From Microcystis elabens FACHB-917 (GTDB lineage Bacteria > Cyanobacteriota > Cyanobacteriia > PCC-6307 > Cyanobiaceae), in assembly GCF_014698445.1 (NCBI RefSeq), contig NZ_JACJSZ010000027.1, positions 1 to 42,921 of the forward strand: DNA of 42,921 nucleotides, written 5' to 3'. The notes beneath the pieces are model-generated. The model saw only the letters and a list, made by a program, of their open reading frames with translations. It had not been told where the DNA came from and searched no databases. The position numbers and the translations under genes are program-made. Positions 36,087-42,921 of the stretch are shown in pieces (position 1 is the stretch's first letter; each line of letters begins with the position of its first letter).

Positions 36087-36212
36087 TCAGAGCGACGGCA
36101 GCAGCGATGGCATCACTCCGCCGCGGTGGTGAGCGATCCAGGCCGGCTCAAGGAATTTCCAGACATCACGGCCCTGTTGCCGCAGGCTGCTGGTAACGGT
36201 GAGCAGCCGGCT
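36087..36212 (-). pseudogene. Transposase C-terminal fragment, IS66-like
   Basis: The last ~41 residues of a leftward frame (RLLTVTSSLRQQGRDVWKFL, then EPAWIAHHRGGVMPSLLPSL) resemble the C-terminal tail of IS66-type transposases. No catalytic part or upstream domain is present. It belongs to a region without other genes (35955-36522). Confidence 0.4.
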
Positions 36213-36522
36213 GCGGCAGATCCCACCCTGGCGGGATTGGACGCCATGACTGACTTTGCGCTGGATGACGGCCGGGCCGAGTCCCTTTGCGTGGTGTACA
36301 ACCCGAGGCCCGAATGCCCTGATCAGAGTGTGAACAGGGTGGAATGAAGTTCTGCCATTCCGGAGACGCAGATGCACCTCGTTGTTCCACGATGAATCGG
36401 GACGATTGACTTGTCAAGTCTTTCGCCCGATCGTGGATGTGTTGTTGGCATGGGGCCGAGAGCGGCCCAGGGTGATGGCACCGGCCGCCGGGCGGCGATT
36501 CAGGGCCGCTGCACCCTGTGGG
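36213..36522. other. Gene-free stretch beside IS debris
   Basis: No supported gene. It contains a short palindrome (36408-36420, GACTTG-T-CAAGTC) that may be an operator or the scar of a mobile element. Otherwise nothing was recognised. Confidence 0.45.
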
Positions 36523-37490
36523 GCAGAGCTGCCCAAAAGTCCGTTCAGGTCGTGCCCGGTTCCATCGCCACTCCACCCAGCGTCAACATCCCCCTGAAGT
36601 CGTAGGCCAGCTCCCTCAGTCCCTGGCGGATCGGTCGGTAGCCGCCGCGACGCAACAGGTTCATCACCACGGTGCGCAGAAACGAGAACACCGGCACACC
36701 GTTGCGATTGGCGTAGCGGTGGGCGTCCTCACCGAGCTGGGCGTCCCGGGCCGAGTGCCACTCGTTTTCAATGCTCCAGCGCTGGCGGATCAGTCGTAGC
36801 AGGGCCTCTGGGGCGGTTCGCACGGTAGCGATCAAATACAGGGTGCGTACTGCCCGCCTGCCTTTGCGGGTCACGGTGGTGCTGGTCAGCTCGATGATCC
36901 AGCTGCAGCCAGGCCAGTTCTCCCTGATGTGCTCCGGTGCCTCCTTGGCCCGCAGAACCCAGATGGTGTCACGGCCATGCTTATCGGCCTGAGCCGTTGC
37001 CGCGTAGGGGATGTGCCGTTTTCCCTGAAACTGGCTCTGGATCTGGCGATGGAGGGTCTTCTGGTTGGTTTTGTTTGACGGTCAGGAGCAGGTCGGCGCC
37101 CTGCTCCTGGCACCAGTGAAAAACGGGCGCGTGGTGTGCAGGGCATCCGCCTGGATCAGCACACCGTCAAGATCCAACGTGGGGAGCAGCTCTTTCAGGG
37201 CCGCACGCTCACTGGATTCCCCGGTGTCATAAGTCGTCTGGGCCAGGGCCACGCCAAGGGCTCGGGCGTAGACCGTCACCTGGGCAACGAACCGGTGACT
37301 GCCATCCTGGGCCTCCACCGCAGGGCCCCGCAGCGTCTTGCCGTCACACACCAGCTGCTCCAGACCCTCGCTCCCACCTGGGATCTGGCTGATCATTCAG
37401 GCCTGAAGCACCTGGCCGAATGACTGCAGGTGAGCCTTGTTAAACAGATACAGGAAGGTGGCATCAGAGGGCCAGCGCTTGAACGTCAGG
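36523..37490 (-). pseudogene. ISAs1-family transposase with several lesions
   Basis: Read leftward, pieces of an ISAs1 transposase appear in order: LTFKRWPSDATFLYLFNKAH, a TGA where a Trp codon is expected (near 37397), then LVCDGKTLRGPAVEAQDGSH and GVLIQADALHTTRPFF, then frameshifts near 37113 and 37075, and finally LIRQRWSIENEWHSARDAQL with LGEDAHRYANRNGVPVFSFL. The DDE-type catalytic blocks are recognisable but split over frames, so it is inactive. A likely terminal repeat (CAGAGCTGCCCAAAAGTCCG) starts at 36523. It is head-to-head with another ISAs1 piece. Confidence 0.8.
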
Positions 37491-37499
37491 CCCAGCAGG

Positions 37500-37622
37500 G
37501 TGACACCAGCTCGGCGCTGACACTGGCACTGGGATGCTCAAGCGTCTGCCAGAGCAGTGGAATGGCTCGCCCGTGGCAGACCACGGAGAGCGCCACAACA
37601 CAGAAGCGGTTACAGAGCACGG
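37500..37622 (-). pseudogene. IS4-like transposase fragment
   Basis: A leftward frame of about 40 residues (NRFCVVALSVVCHGRAIPLL, then WQTLEHPSASVSAELV) matches the strand region around the second catalytic Asp of IS4-type transposases. It is wedged between two ISAs1 remnants and has no start or end. Confidence 0.5.
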
Positions 37623-37624
37623 TG

Positions 37625-38287
37625 TGCAGTGCGTTTTATCGCCCAGGTGAGCCTGTACTCCAACACCCTTGGGGTGGCGATAGCCCAAAACACCTACGCC
37701 ACCGATGCCGGCGGCGAGATCGCGGCACTGCGCCAGCTGTTGGATCGCGTCGAGCTCAACGGCTTGCTGGTGCAGGCCGACGCGCTGCATGCGAACCGCC
37801 CTTTGTCCTCTACCTCGAGCAACGTGGCGCCGACTTCCTGATCGCGGTGAAACACAGTCGCCGCAAAGAGTTTCAGGTGATCTGTGATCGACTCACCTAT
37901 GGCCGTAAGGCACCGCATGAATGGAGCCAGCGCGAACGCAGGCGGGGCCGTGACCTGCGCTGGACGCTGCGGGGGATGCCTGCACCGCCCTGGGTGGTGG
38001 AGAACTGGCCGGGTAGCGCCACGATCCTGGCGGTGCGCTGCAAGGGCATCCGAGAGGGCAAGCCCGTCGATGAGACCCATTACTACGTCACGAGTTTGCG
38101 CACCACCGCAAAGGCCCTACTGCAGCATGTCCGCGACCGTTGGTCGATCGAGAACTCCTGGCACTGGCCCTGCGACACCCAACTCCGGGAGGACGCGCAT
38201 CGCTACCGCGAGAGCAACGGCGTGCAGATCATGGCCACACTCCGCAGCCTGGCTGTGAATGCCCTACGGCTCGATGGATATTGGTAG
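37625..38287 (+). pseudogene. ISAs1-family transposase, second copy, N-truncated and frameshifted
   Basis: Rightward. RFIAQVSLYSNTLGVAIAQN and LNGLLVQADALHANRP are in one frame up to about 37798; a one-base shift then gives FVLYLEQRGADFLIAVKHSR, HYYVTSLRTTAKALLQHVRD and DRWSIENSWHWPCDTQLRED to TAG at 38285-38287. The N-terminal DNA-binding part is missing. It is a different copy from the leftward one, judging by sequence differences (RWSIENSWHW versus RWSIENEWHS). Confidence 0.8.
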
Positions 38288-38402
38288 ATCACTGAGGGAC
38301 TGGCCGCTCTGGCGCATGACATCAGGGGGTCTTCTGGCACTAGTGGGCTGGCGGGAACCAGCTCAGGCACTGAATTCTGCCTGACTTCTAATGGGCCATG
38401 GG

Positions 38403-39104
38403 TCAGTCATTGGGAAAGCTAGTAGCCTTGATATCTAGAATATCAAAGGCACGCTCCAGTGCCACCTGTTTCCCTTGGGCAAGCACACCATTGAAGAGAG
38501 GGCATACATAAAATAGATTATTGTGTGTCTGGCTAGGCTCATTTTCAATTGCATGGGCTACGGCTTTTAGAACGGTTGCGCTATCACGATAGATATAGGT
38601 GCCCACCGATGCTTGATCTGAAATTACTCTTTTCTCTGCAGCTCCCACGACTCGCCCGCTTTTGTCGCTTGCCAAGTAGCTATATTGAAGATTCTGTGAT
38701 TTAAATACCAAAGCGATCGCACCTACATCCGAGTGTGCTTGAAATGCTTGCTCGATGTCTATATTAGCCTTGTAAATAATGTCGGCTAAGTCAATTATTA
38801 AAGGCAGGCAAAACTCATTCATTACTGATAGGCCGGCAAGAGCGCTCATGGCAGCTCCACGGCTGAATGTAGCAAGATAAATTATAGAGCATCCCGGATG
38901 CCATTGGCTCAGGTGCTCATGGGCGAATTGCCTTGTTTCGTAGCAATCATAGAGTACAAATGAATAGCTCTTGGCCTTAGGGGCCCACGGCCTAGAATCG
39001 AGCGCATACTTCAGAAGTGGCTGACCTTGAAAGGGCTCTAAGGCTTTTATACTTCCGTCTGCGCGCACGAAGTCCGGGCCGGCCAAAGGAACAATCACGT
39101 GCAT
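38403..39104 (-). CDS. Nucleotidyltransferase-like protein, degenerate site
   Basis: 233 residues, last gene of a leftward AT-richer operon. The fold is a sugar-nucleotide transferase: HVIVPLAGPDFVRADGSIKA, LEPFQGQPLLKYALDSRPW, FCLPLIIDLADIIYKANIDI, VVGAAEKRVISDQASVGTYI and FYVCPLFNGVLAQGKQVALE. The glycine-rich nucleotide loop is weak (PLAGPDFVRADG, lacking GxGxR), so activity is uncertain; it may be a regulatory or partner subunit. It follows the double-domain gene with a five-base gap. Related in pattern to both domains of that neighbour. Confidence 0.72.
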   Translation of the reverse strand: MHVIVPLAGPDFVRADGSIKALEPFQGQPLLKYALDSRPWAPKAKSYSFVLYDCYETRQFAHEHLSQWHPGCSIIYLATFSRGAAMSALAGLSVMNEFCLPLIIDLADIIYKANIDIEQAFQAHSDVGAIALVFKSQNLQYSYLASDKSGRVVGAAEKRVISDQASVGTYIYRDSATVLKAVAHAIENEPSQTHNNLFYVCPLFNGVLAQGKQVALERAFDILDIKATSFPND

Positions 39105-39109
39105 CGCTG

Positions 39110-40624
39110 TTAATCCGGGGAATCAAGTGATGGTGGGGCACTGCACTGCTGCAGGAATTGGCTGAGATCGTCTGGGGTTCCTAGACCAACCATCGCACCC
39201 ATTGGCACTTCAAAGACCCCAATCCGAGCACCATTTCGTATCATATAGTTATAAACGGGACAAGTGTAAAACTCGTTGTTCACGCGATCATTAGCTACCA
39301 TCATATCCAGAGCTGCTCCAACAAAATCCTTCCCCTTGGCAAATAGATATATGCCAACTGTGGCTAAGTCTGATATGGGCTTTTTCTCTGCTACTTCAAT
39401 TACAAGGCCGGCCTCGTCAACTCTGGCAAATGACCATTTGGGGTCCATGGAAAGATCACGAAAGACCAATATTGAACCATCCAGCTCGCGCTGAATACAA
39501 TCTTCAATAAAATCATTGATGTTAAAGTCGACGAGTTGGTCTGAATTGGCCACAATCATCGGCTGATCATTGTCAAACGTTCGCCTTGCCATTAAAACGG
39601 TTGACGCCGTTCCCTCTGTTAGGCGGGATACCGAAATAATACGATGGCCGCTTTCTTGTAATCTATATGCAATTTTGGGATAAGCATCAAGATGCTGTTG
39701 GCGAAGAAGGATTGTAACGGTAGCGTCTGTTGGCGTGACATTGTTTATGACGTGCTCCAGCATGAGTTGTCCGTTAACATCAATGAATGGCTTTGGCTTC
39801 TTCCACCCTGCGTTTGCAAACCGGCTTCCTTCGCCGGCGGCTGGAATGACCACATTCACTGCTTTTCGAGCAAGCATGCCTTCCCTGATCTCCTTCGCAT
39901 AGGTGGATTTCTCAAAGTCTGCAATCATTCCCGGCTTATAAAAAGAATGATATGCATGGCTTGCAATCGGCAGGTGAAGAACTTTTCCTCCTTCGAGAAT
40001 AATTTCGTTAAGTGATGACGAAATGAAGTACATGCCGTCTACTTGTGCATCGTTTAGGATGACACGTTTTGCTGCTTCAATAAAAGTAGAGGCCGTGCTA
40101 AAATAGTAGAAGCCTGCAATGGCATTGCGAGAGGCGACCTTCTTCTCAAATGTCTGGATCACCTCGCCCTGCTCGTCGCCTGCTATATAAGACCATCTGG
40201 GATGAATTGATTCAAATGTGATAACCCCGGCTGAGCAGTCGTTAGCACTGAAAATCTCAACTACCTGCGCTAGATCATCTTCGATTACTTGATCGCTATT
40301 AGTAATGATTAATGGTTTATTGATATCGAGAGTGTCTATAGCCAACAAGCATGAGCAGAGTGCGCCAGATGTTGGACCAGCCTTCTCGAAGATCCTTGCA
40401 TCTTCTCCAGCGAGAAGTCGAAGAGTGCGGTCAAGAGAGAACGAGCGAGCATCATCCGGGTCAATCACAAATATAAAACTTGCATCCTTAAATTGACGCT
40501 GTAGCTGCCTCACAACAACTTCGATCATTGCCGTGCCAGCCACCTCGATCAGCGGCTTCGGAAAGTAAAAGTCTTCTTTTAAAAAGAATGCTGAGTAGCC
40601 TGAGATCGGAATAAGGATCTGCAT
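39110..40624 (-). CDS. Tandem double nucleotidyltransferase
   Basis: 504 residues from the ATG at 40622-40624. Two NTP-transferase domains are joined. The first (1-~240) has QILIPISGYSAFFLKEDFYF, PKPLIEVAGTAMIEVVVRQL, LIITNSDQVIEDDLAQVVEI, but its nucleotide loop is degenerate. The second (from ~253) has the full VVIPAAGEGSRFANAGWKKP loop, KPFIDVNGQLMLEHVI, MIVANSDQLVDFNINDFI and a C-terminal EVPMGAMVGLGTPDDLSQFL. Only the second seems able to catalyse. It would activate a sugar or polyol phosphate with CTP, UTP or similar. Four bases separate it from the upstream HAD gene. A longer frame to 40684 adds 20 unlikely residues. Confidence 0.78.
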   Translation of the reverse strand: MQILIPISGYSAFFLKEDFYFPKPLIEVAGTAMIEVVVRQLQRQFKDASFIFVIDPDDARSFSLDRTLRLLAGEDARIFEKAGPTSGALCSCLLAIDTLDINKPLIITNSDQVIEDDLAQVVEIFSANDCSAGVITFESIHPRWSYIAGDEQGEVIQTFEKKVASRNAIAGFYYFSTASTFIEAAKRVILNDAQVDGMYFISSSLNEIILEGGKVLHLPIASHAYHSFYKPGMIADFEKSTYAKEIREGMLARKAVNVVIPAAGEGSRFANAGWKKPKPFIDVNGQLMLEHVINNVTPTDATVTILLRQQHLDAYPKIAYRLQESGHRIISVSRLTEGTASTVLMARRTFDNDQPMIVANSDQLVDFNINDFIEDCIQRELDGSILVFRDLSMDPKWSFARVDEAGLVIEVAEKKPISDLATVGIYLFAKGKDFVGAALDMMVANDRVNNEFYTCPVYNYMIRNGARIGVFEVPMGAMVGLGTPDDLSQFLQQCSAPPSLDSPD

Positions 40625-40628
40625 AGGT

Positions 40629-41252
40629 TTAAATGGCCTCAATCTCGCTGATACGGGTTGCAATCGCTTTATATGTAACGTCATCGGGTATGCCTATTCT
40701 AAGCAGGTGACCACCCGATGCTACTGCAGCTTGAATGCCGTGTTCATTATCCTCGAGAATTAAGCATTCATTTGGTTTAACATTTAAGCACTCCATCGCC
40801 TTAATGTATATTTCCGGATCGGGCTTTCCCTTCTCAACGTCTTGGTTGGATATAATTAAGTCAAGATTAGTGGATAGTGCCGAAAGCCTCATCATCGCCT
40901 CGATTGACTGCCGGACAGAATTTGAGCACACTGCTAACTTGTAACCATCATTTTTGAGGCGAGCAAGTGCATACTGGTGATTGAACACAGGTTTGCAGCG
41001 TTGATAGCTGATTTCCAGCGTGTATGCCTGTTTCAGCGCATTGAGAAAGTCGTGAAGGCCCTTTGGTAAGCCTCTTGAGCTGGAGAGTATGCGGAGCTTG
41101 TCTCGTGTTGGCAGGCCATCAAAGGTGGAGAGATGGCTCTCTCGGCTGATCGTGTATCCAAAGTGCTCAAGCGCACGATTGAGAGCGACATAATGCCAGT
41201 CCTTGGCATCAATGAGAACTCCATCCATGTCGAAAAGGATTGCCTTAATCAT
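40629..41252 (-). CDS. HAD-superfamily phosphatase/phosphomutase-like protein
   Basis: 207 residues: AILFDMDGVLIDAKDWHYVA (motif I, D-x-D), YKLAVCSNSVRQSIEAMM (motif II), NQDVEKGKPDPEIYIKAM (motif III Lys) and NECLILEDNEHGIQAAVASG (motif IV). This is the beta-phosphoglucomutase-like subgroup with a helical cap after motif I. In the operon it lies between a phosphodiesterase and the nucleotidyltransferases, so it may act on a phosphorylated intermediate. Six bases follow the GDPD gene. Confidence 0.85.
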   Translation of the reverse strand: MIKAILFDMDGVLIDAKDWHYVALNRALEHFGYTISRESHLSTFDGLPTRDKLRILSSSRGLPKGLHDFLNALKQAYTLEISYQRCKPVFNHQYALARLKNDGYKLAVCSNSVRQSIEAMMRLSALSTNLDLIISNQDVEKGKPDPEIYIKAMECLNVKPNECLILEDNEHGIQAAVASGGHLLRIGIPDDVTYKAIATRISEIEAI

Positions 41253-41258
41253 CGCGAG

Positions 41259-41912
41259 TCAGGCATTGCAGAATCGATTAGCTGCTTCCATCGGTAAATC
41301 AGTGCAGAGTTCGAAGAGTGGGCTTAGATGCAATCCCATTTCTGTAATCTCATTCCATAAGTTCACATGGCTGCGGCGATGTAGTTCTGGTGAAACTATT
41401 GCCACTCTAACCCCTTGTCCTATTAGGTCCTTCGCGGTCTTTACTTGCTGAAATAATCCGTTAAAGTTGTCAATCCATACGCCTTTGGCCATGTCTAAAA
41501 ATGTCGGCATGGGTTCGTAATCGCTAATGCGCGAATAAACGGGAAGATTTCCTTTTAAATATGCAAGGCTGTCTGGCACTGACATGTCGAAGAAAAAGAT
41601 TTGATTGGCATCAAGTCCTGCTTTTTCTAATTCTGATTTAATCATTGCTGCCAGACCGTCCGACTTAATATTTAGGCCAATGCGACCGGCTGATAGTGAC
41701 GAGGCGATTTGCTCAAGAAGCCACTCAATAGTGCTGGGTGGAGGGCTAGCTCGGGGTGGGTCGTGAGAAATAACAACCCTGCCATCCAGATCGCGTAGGT
41801 CGGTCTCGATTCCAAATCCCTCGTCTAATGCTCTTCTTAATGCTTTCGGAGAATTTTTTTCGGATTCACTTACAAACATGCCGCGATGGGCAAGTATCGA
41901 AGAGCGCTTCAT
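41259..41912 (-). CDS. Glycerophosphodiester phosphodiesterase-like protein
   Basis: 217 residues with GDPD catalytic motifs: SSILAHRGMFVSESEKNSP (His-Arg), EGFGIETDLRDLDGRVVISH then DPP (Glu, Asp and second His), and RIGLNIKSDG. The C-terminal part of the barrel is shorter than in standard GDPDs (~240-250). It would open phosphodiesters such as glycerophosphoryl compounds, or act on a related substrate. First gene of the four-gene leftward operon; its upstream region (41913-42095) presumably holds the promoter, but no clear motif was seen. Confidence 0.8.
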   Translation of the reverse strand: MKRSSILAHRGMFVSESEKNSPKALRRALDEGFGIETDLRDLDGRVVISHDPPRASPPPSTIEWLLEQIASSLSAGRIGLNIKSDGLAAMIKSELEKAGLDANQIFFFDMSVPDSLAYLKGNLPVYSRISDYEPMPTFLDMAKGVWIDNFNGLFQQVKTAKDLIGQGVRVAIVSPELHRRSHVNLWNEITEMGLHLSPLFELCTDLPMEAANRFCNA

Positions 41913-42095
41913 TCTGGCCTAGTGACTGTTCATTGATCATACACTTGGTTCCTTCCCTGACGTGTATCCTCTGCAGCATTTCTTAAATCCTGGATCTCCT
42001 TTCGTGTTTCCCGCTAGCAGCCCATTCGGCCGCCGCTCTAGCCAACCTGCTCGCGTCCCTGCCGGCACCAGCCCTGGGGCTCCAACCCCTGGAGA

Positions 42096-42398
42096 TCAAG
42101 GCCAGCCACGTTGGCTTTCTCGATCGCCAGTTCCCTGGCGGGCCCGCTCGGTCTTGCGGGATGACACCATGCCCACGCAGTAGGCGTAGAGCAGAAAGAG
42201 CGTCATCATCCGCGGGTCAAAGCCCTTCTCGCCGCGGGGATCCTTGGCCTGAGCAGGGCTCACGATCGCGGAGAGATCCAGCTCATCCACCAGGTCCAGC
42301 AGGAAATACACCTGGTGGTCTTCTGAGAGCCACTCCCGGGGTGATGGCGGCAGCAGGGTCGTCTGTCCTGGCTGCCAGGGGCGGAAGGTCTTGTGCAT
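42096..42398 (-). pseudogene. IS1182-family transposase, N-terminal fragment
   Basis: About 85 family-like residues: KTFRPWQPGQTTLLPPSPRE, WLSEDHQVYFLLDLVDELDL and DPRMMTLFLLYAYCVGMVSS then RKTERA. After that the sequence diverges (RQGTGDRESQRGWP) and stops, so the catalytic domain is missing. It lies just upstream of the sugar-nucleotide operon and reads in the same direction. Confidence 0.8.
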
Positions 42399-42496
42399 GA
42401 CCCATTCTCTCGCCCAGATGCATTGCTGTCACTGGGATCTGGGCAGATTCACGGGTGTCTGCGGAGAAGGGCGGGGTGGTCTACGCGCAACAGGCT

Positions 42497-42750
42497 CCTA
42501 GTGTGCCGTCCCGGAAATAACAGATAGAATTCGGAGTGTCGCGCTGGGTGCTCCATGGGTCTTGGTCGTCCGATGGCGCCGCTGGTCCTCGGCGAGGACG
42601 AGGTTCAGCAACTGCAGGGCATCGCCAGCTCCCGCTCGCTGCCTCACACTATTGTACAACGAGCCCAGATCGTTCTGGCCTGCGGTGCCGGTGAAACCAA
42701 CACCTCCATCGCCAAGCGAATGGGGTTGACGGGAATGACCACGCTTGCGG
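42497..42750 (+). pseudogene. IS630-family transposase, N-terminal fragment
   Basis: From an ATG at 42555: VLGEDEVQQLQGIASSRSLP and HTIVQRAQIVLACGAGETNT then SIAKRMGLTGMT, the helix-turn-helix start of IS630 transposases. Similarity ends near 42742, where another insertion sequence begins. A probable terminal sequence (GTGTGCCGTCCCGGAAATAA) lies at 42500, next to a TA, the usual IS630 target. Confidence 0.7.
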
Positions 42751-42838
42751 CCACTGCCTTTGCGCCGCTCAGGTGGCTTAAGAGTTCGCTGAAAAACCCG
42801 ACCACCTCTGCGAGAATGGGTCAACTGCCCATTCGTTG

Positions 42839-42921
42839 ATGCGAGGCCAACAGGAGCGCAGCGGCTCCTTGTTCTCCTACGTCTCGATCGAGGAGCGGTT
42901 CCCGAGCAGCCATCCGCTCAG
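42839..42921 (+). CDS. IS5/IS1182-type transposase, first 27 residues (cut by window edge)
   Basis: The ATG at 42839-42841 opens MRGQQERSGSLFSYVSIEER then FPSSHPL, the very conserved start of a DUF772-type transposase family, running off the window. It sits directly after the truncated IS630 gene, so it probably inserted into it. Confidence 0.75.
   Translation, partial: MRGQQERSGSLFSYVSIEERFPSSHPL

Overview
The window is a high-GC bacterial chromosome segment, most likely from an alpha-cyanobacterium of the Synechococcus/Cyanobium group. Lineage-typical genes support this: a DUF3727 protein next to ruvX, a yqeG-type HAD phosphatase and proB; a DUF3685 (Ycf55-related) protein; a thylakoid photosystem I accumulation factor; a CSP41-like epimerase; and an AAA+/polyferredoxin fusion. 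The placement is made from reading the proteins, not from a database search.

Layout. Positions 1-5242 hold the wreck of a type I restriction island: an IS1595-family transposase start, an hsdS lacking its first half, a remnant of an AlbA_2/AAA_4-type gene, an apparently intact hsdR, and a lower-GC TIGR02391-type gene cut by one in-frame TAG. Positions 5376-25924 are mostly housekeeping: an SDR oxidoreductase; a tightly coupled leftward run (GNAT, ruvX, DUF3727, yqeG, proB); a CofE-like protein; phoH; a broken pilin; fumC with the photosystem I factor; DUF3685; a Fur-family regulator; hisA; a CSP41-like epimerase; a VanW protein; pgsA; a CBS-domain protein; a PdeM-like phosphoesterase; the AAA+/Fe-S fusion; and a GGCT-domain fusion. 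Positions 25926-35954 carry PhzF, a NYN-domain protein, a phosphate-scavenging pair (phytase-like esterase and PhoX), a substrate-binding/VWA surface-protein group with a divergent second binding protein, and an LpxH-like phosphoesterase.

Positions 35955-42921 are accessory. Transposase debris (IS66-like, ISAs1-family in two orientations, IS4-like) precedes a visibly AT-richer four-gene leftward operon at 38403-41912: a GDPD-like phosphodiesterase, a HAD phosphatase, a tandem double nucleotidyltransferase and a single nucleotidyltransferase. IS1182-, IS630- and IS5-like pieces close the window. The operon has the parts for making a nucleotide-activated sugar or polyol phosphate, perhaps for surface glycan decoration, and is the best candidate for an undescribed system. 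The other strong candidates are the AAA+/Fe-S membrane fusion and the VWA/substrate-binding group.
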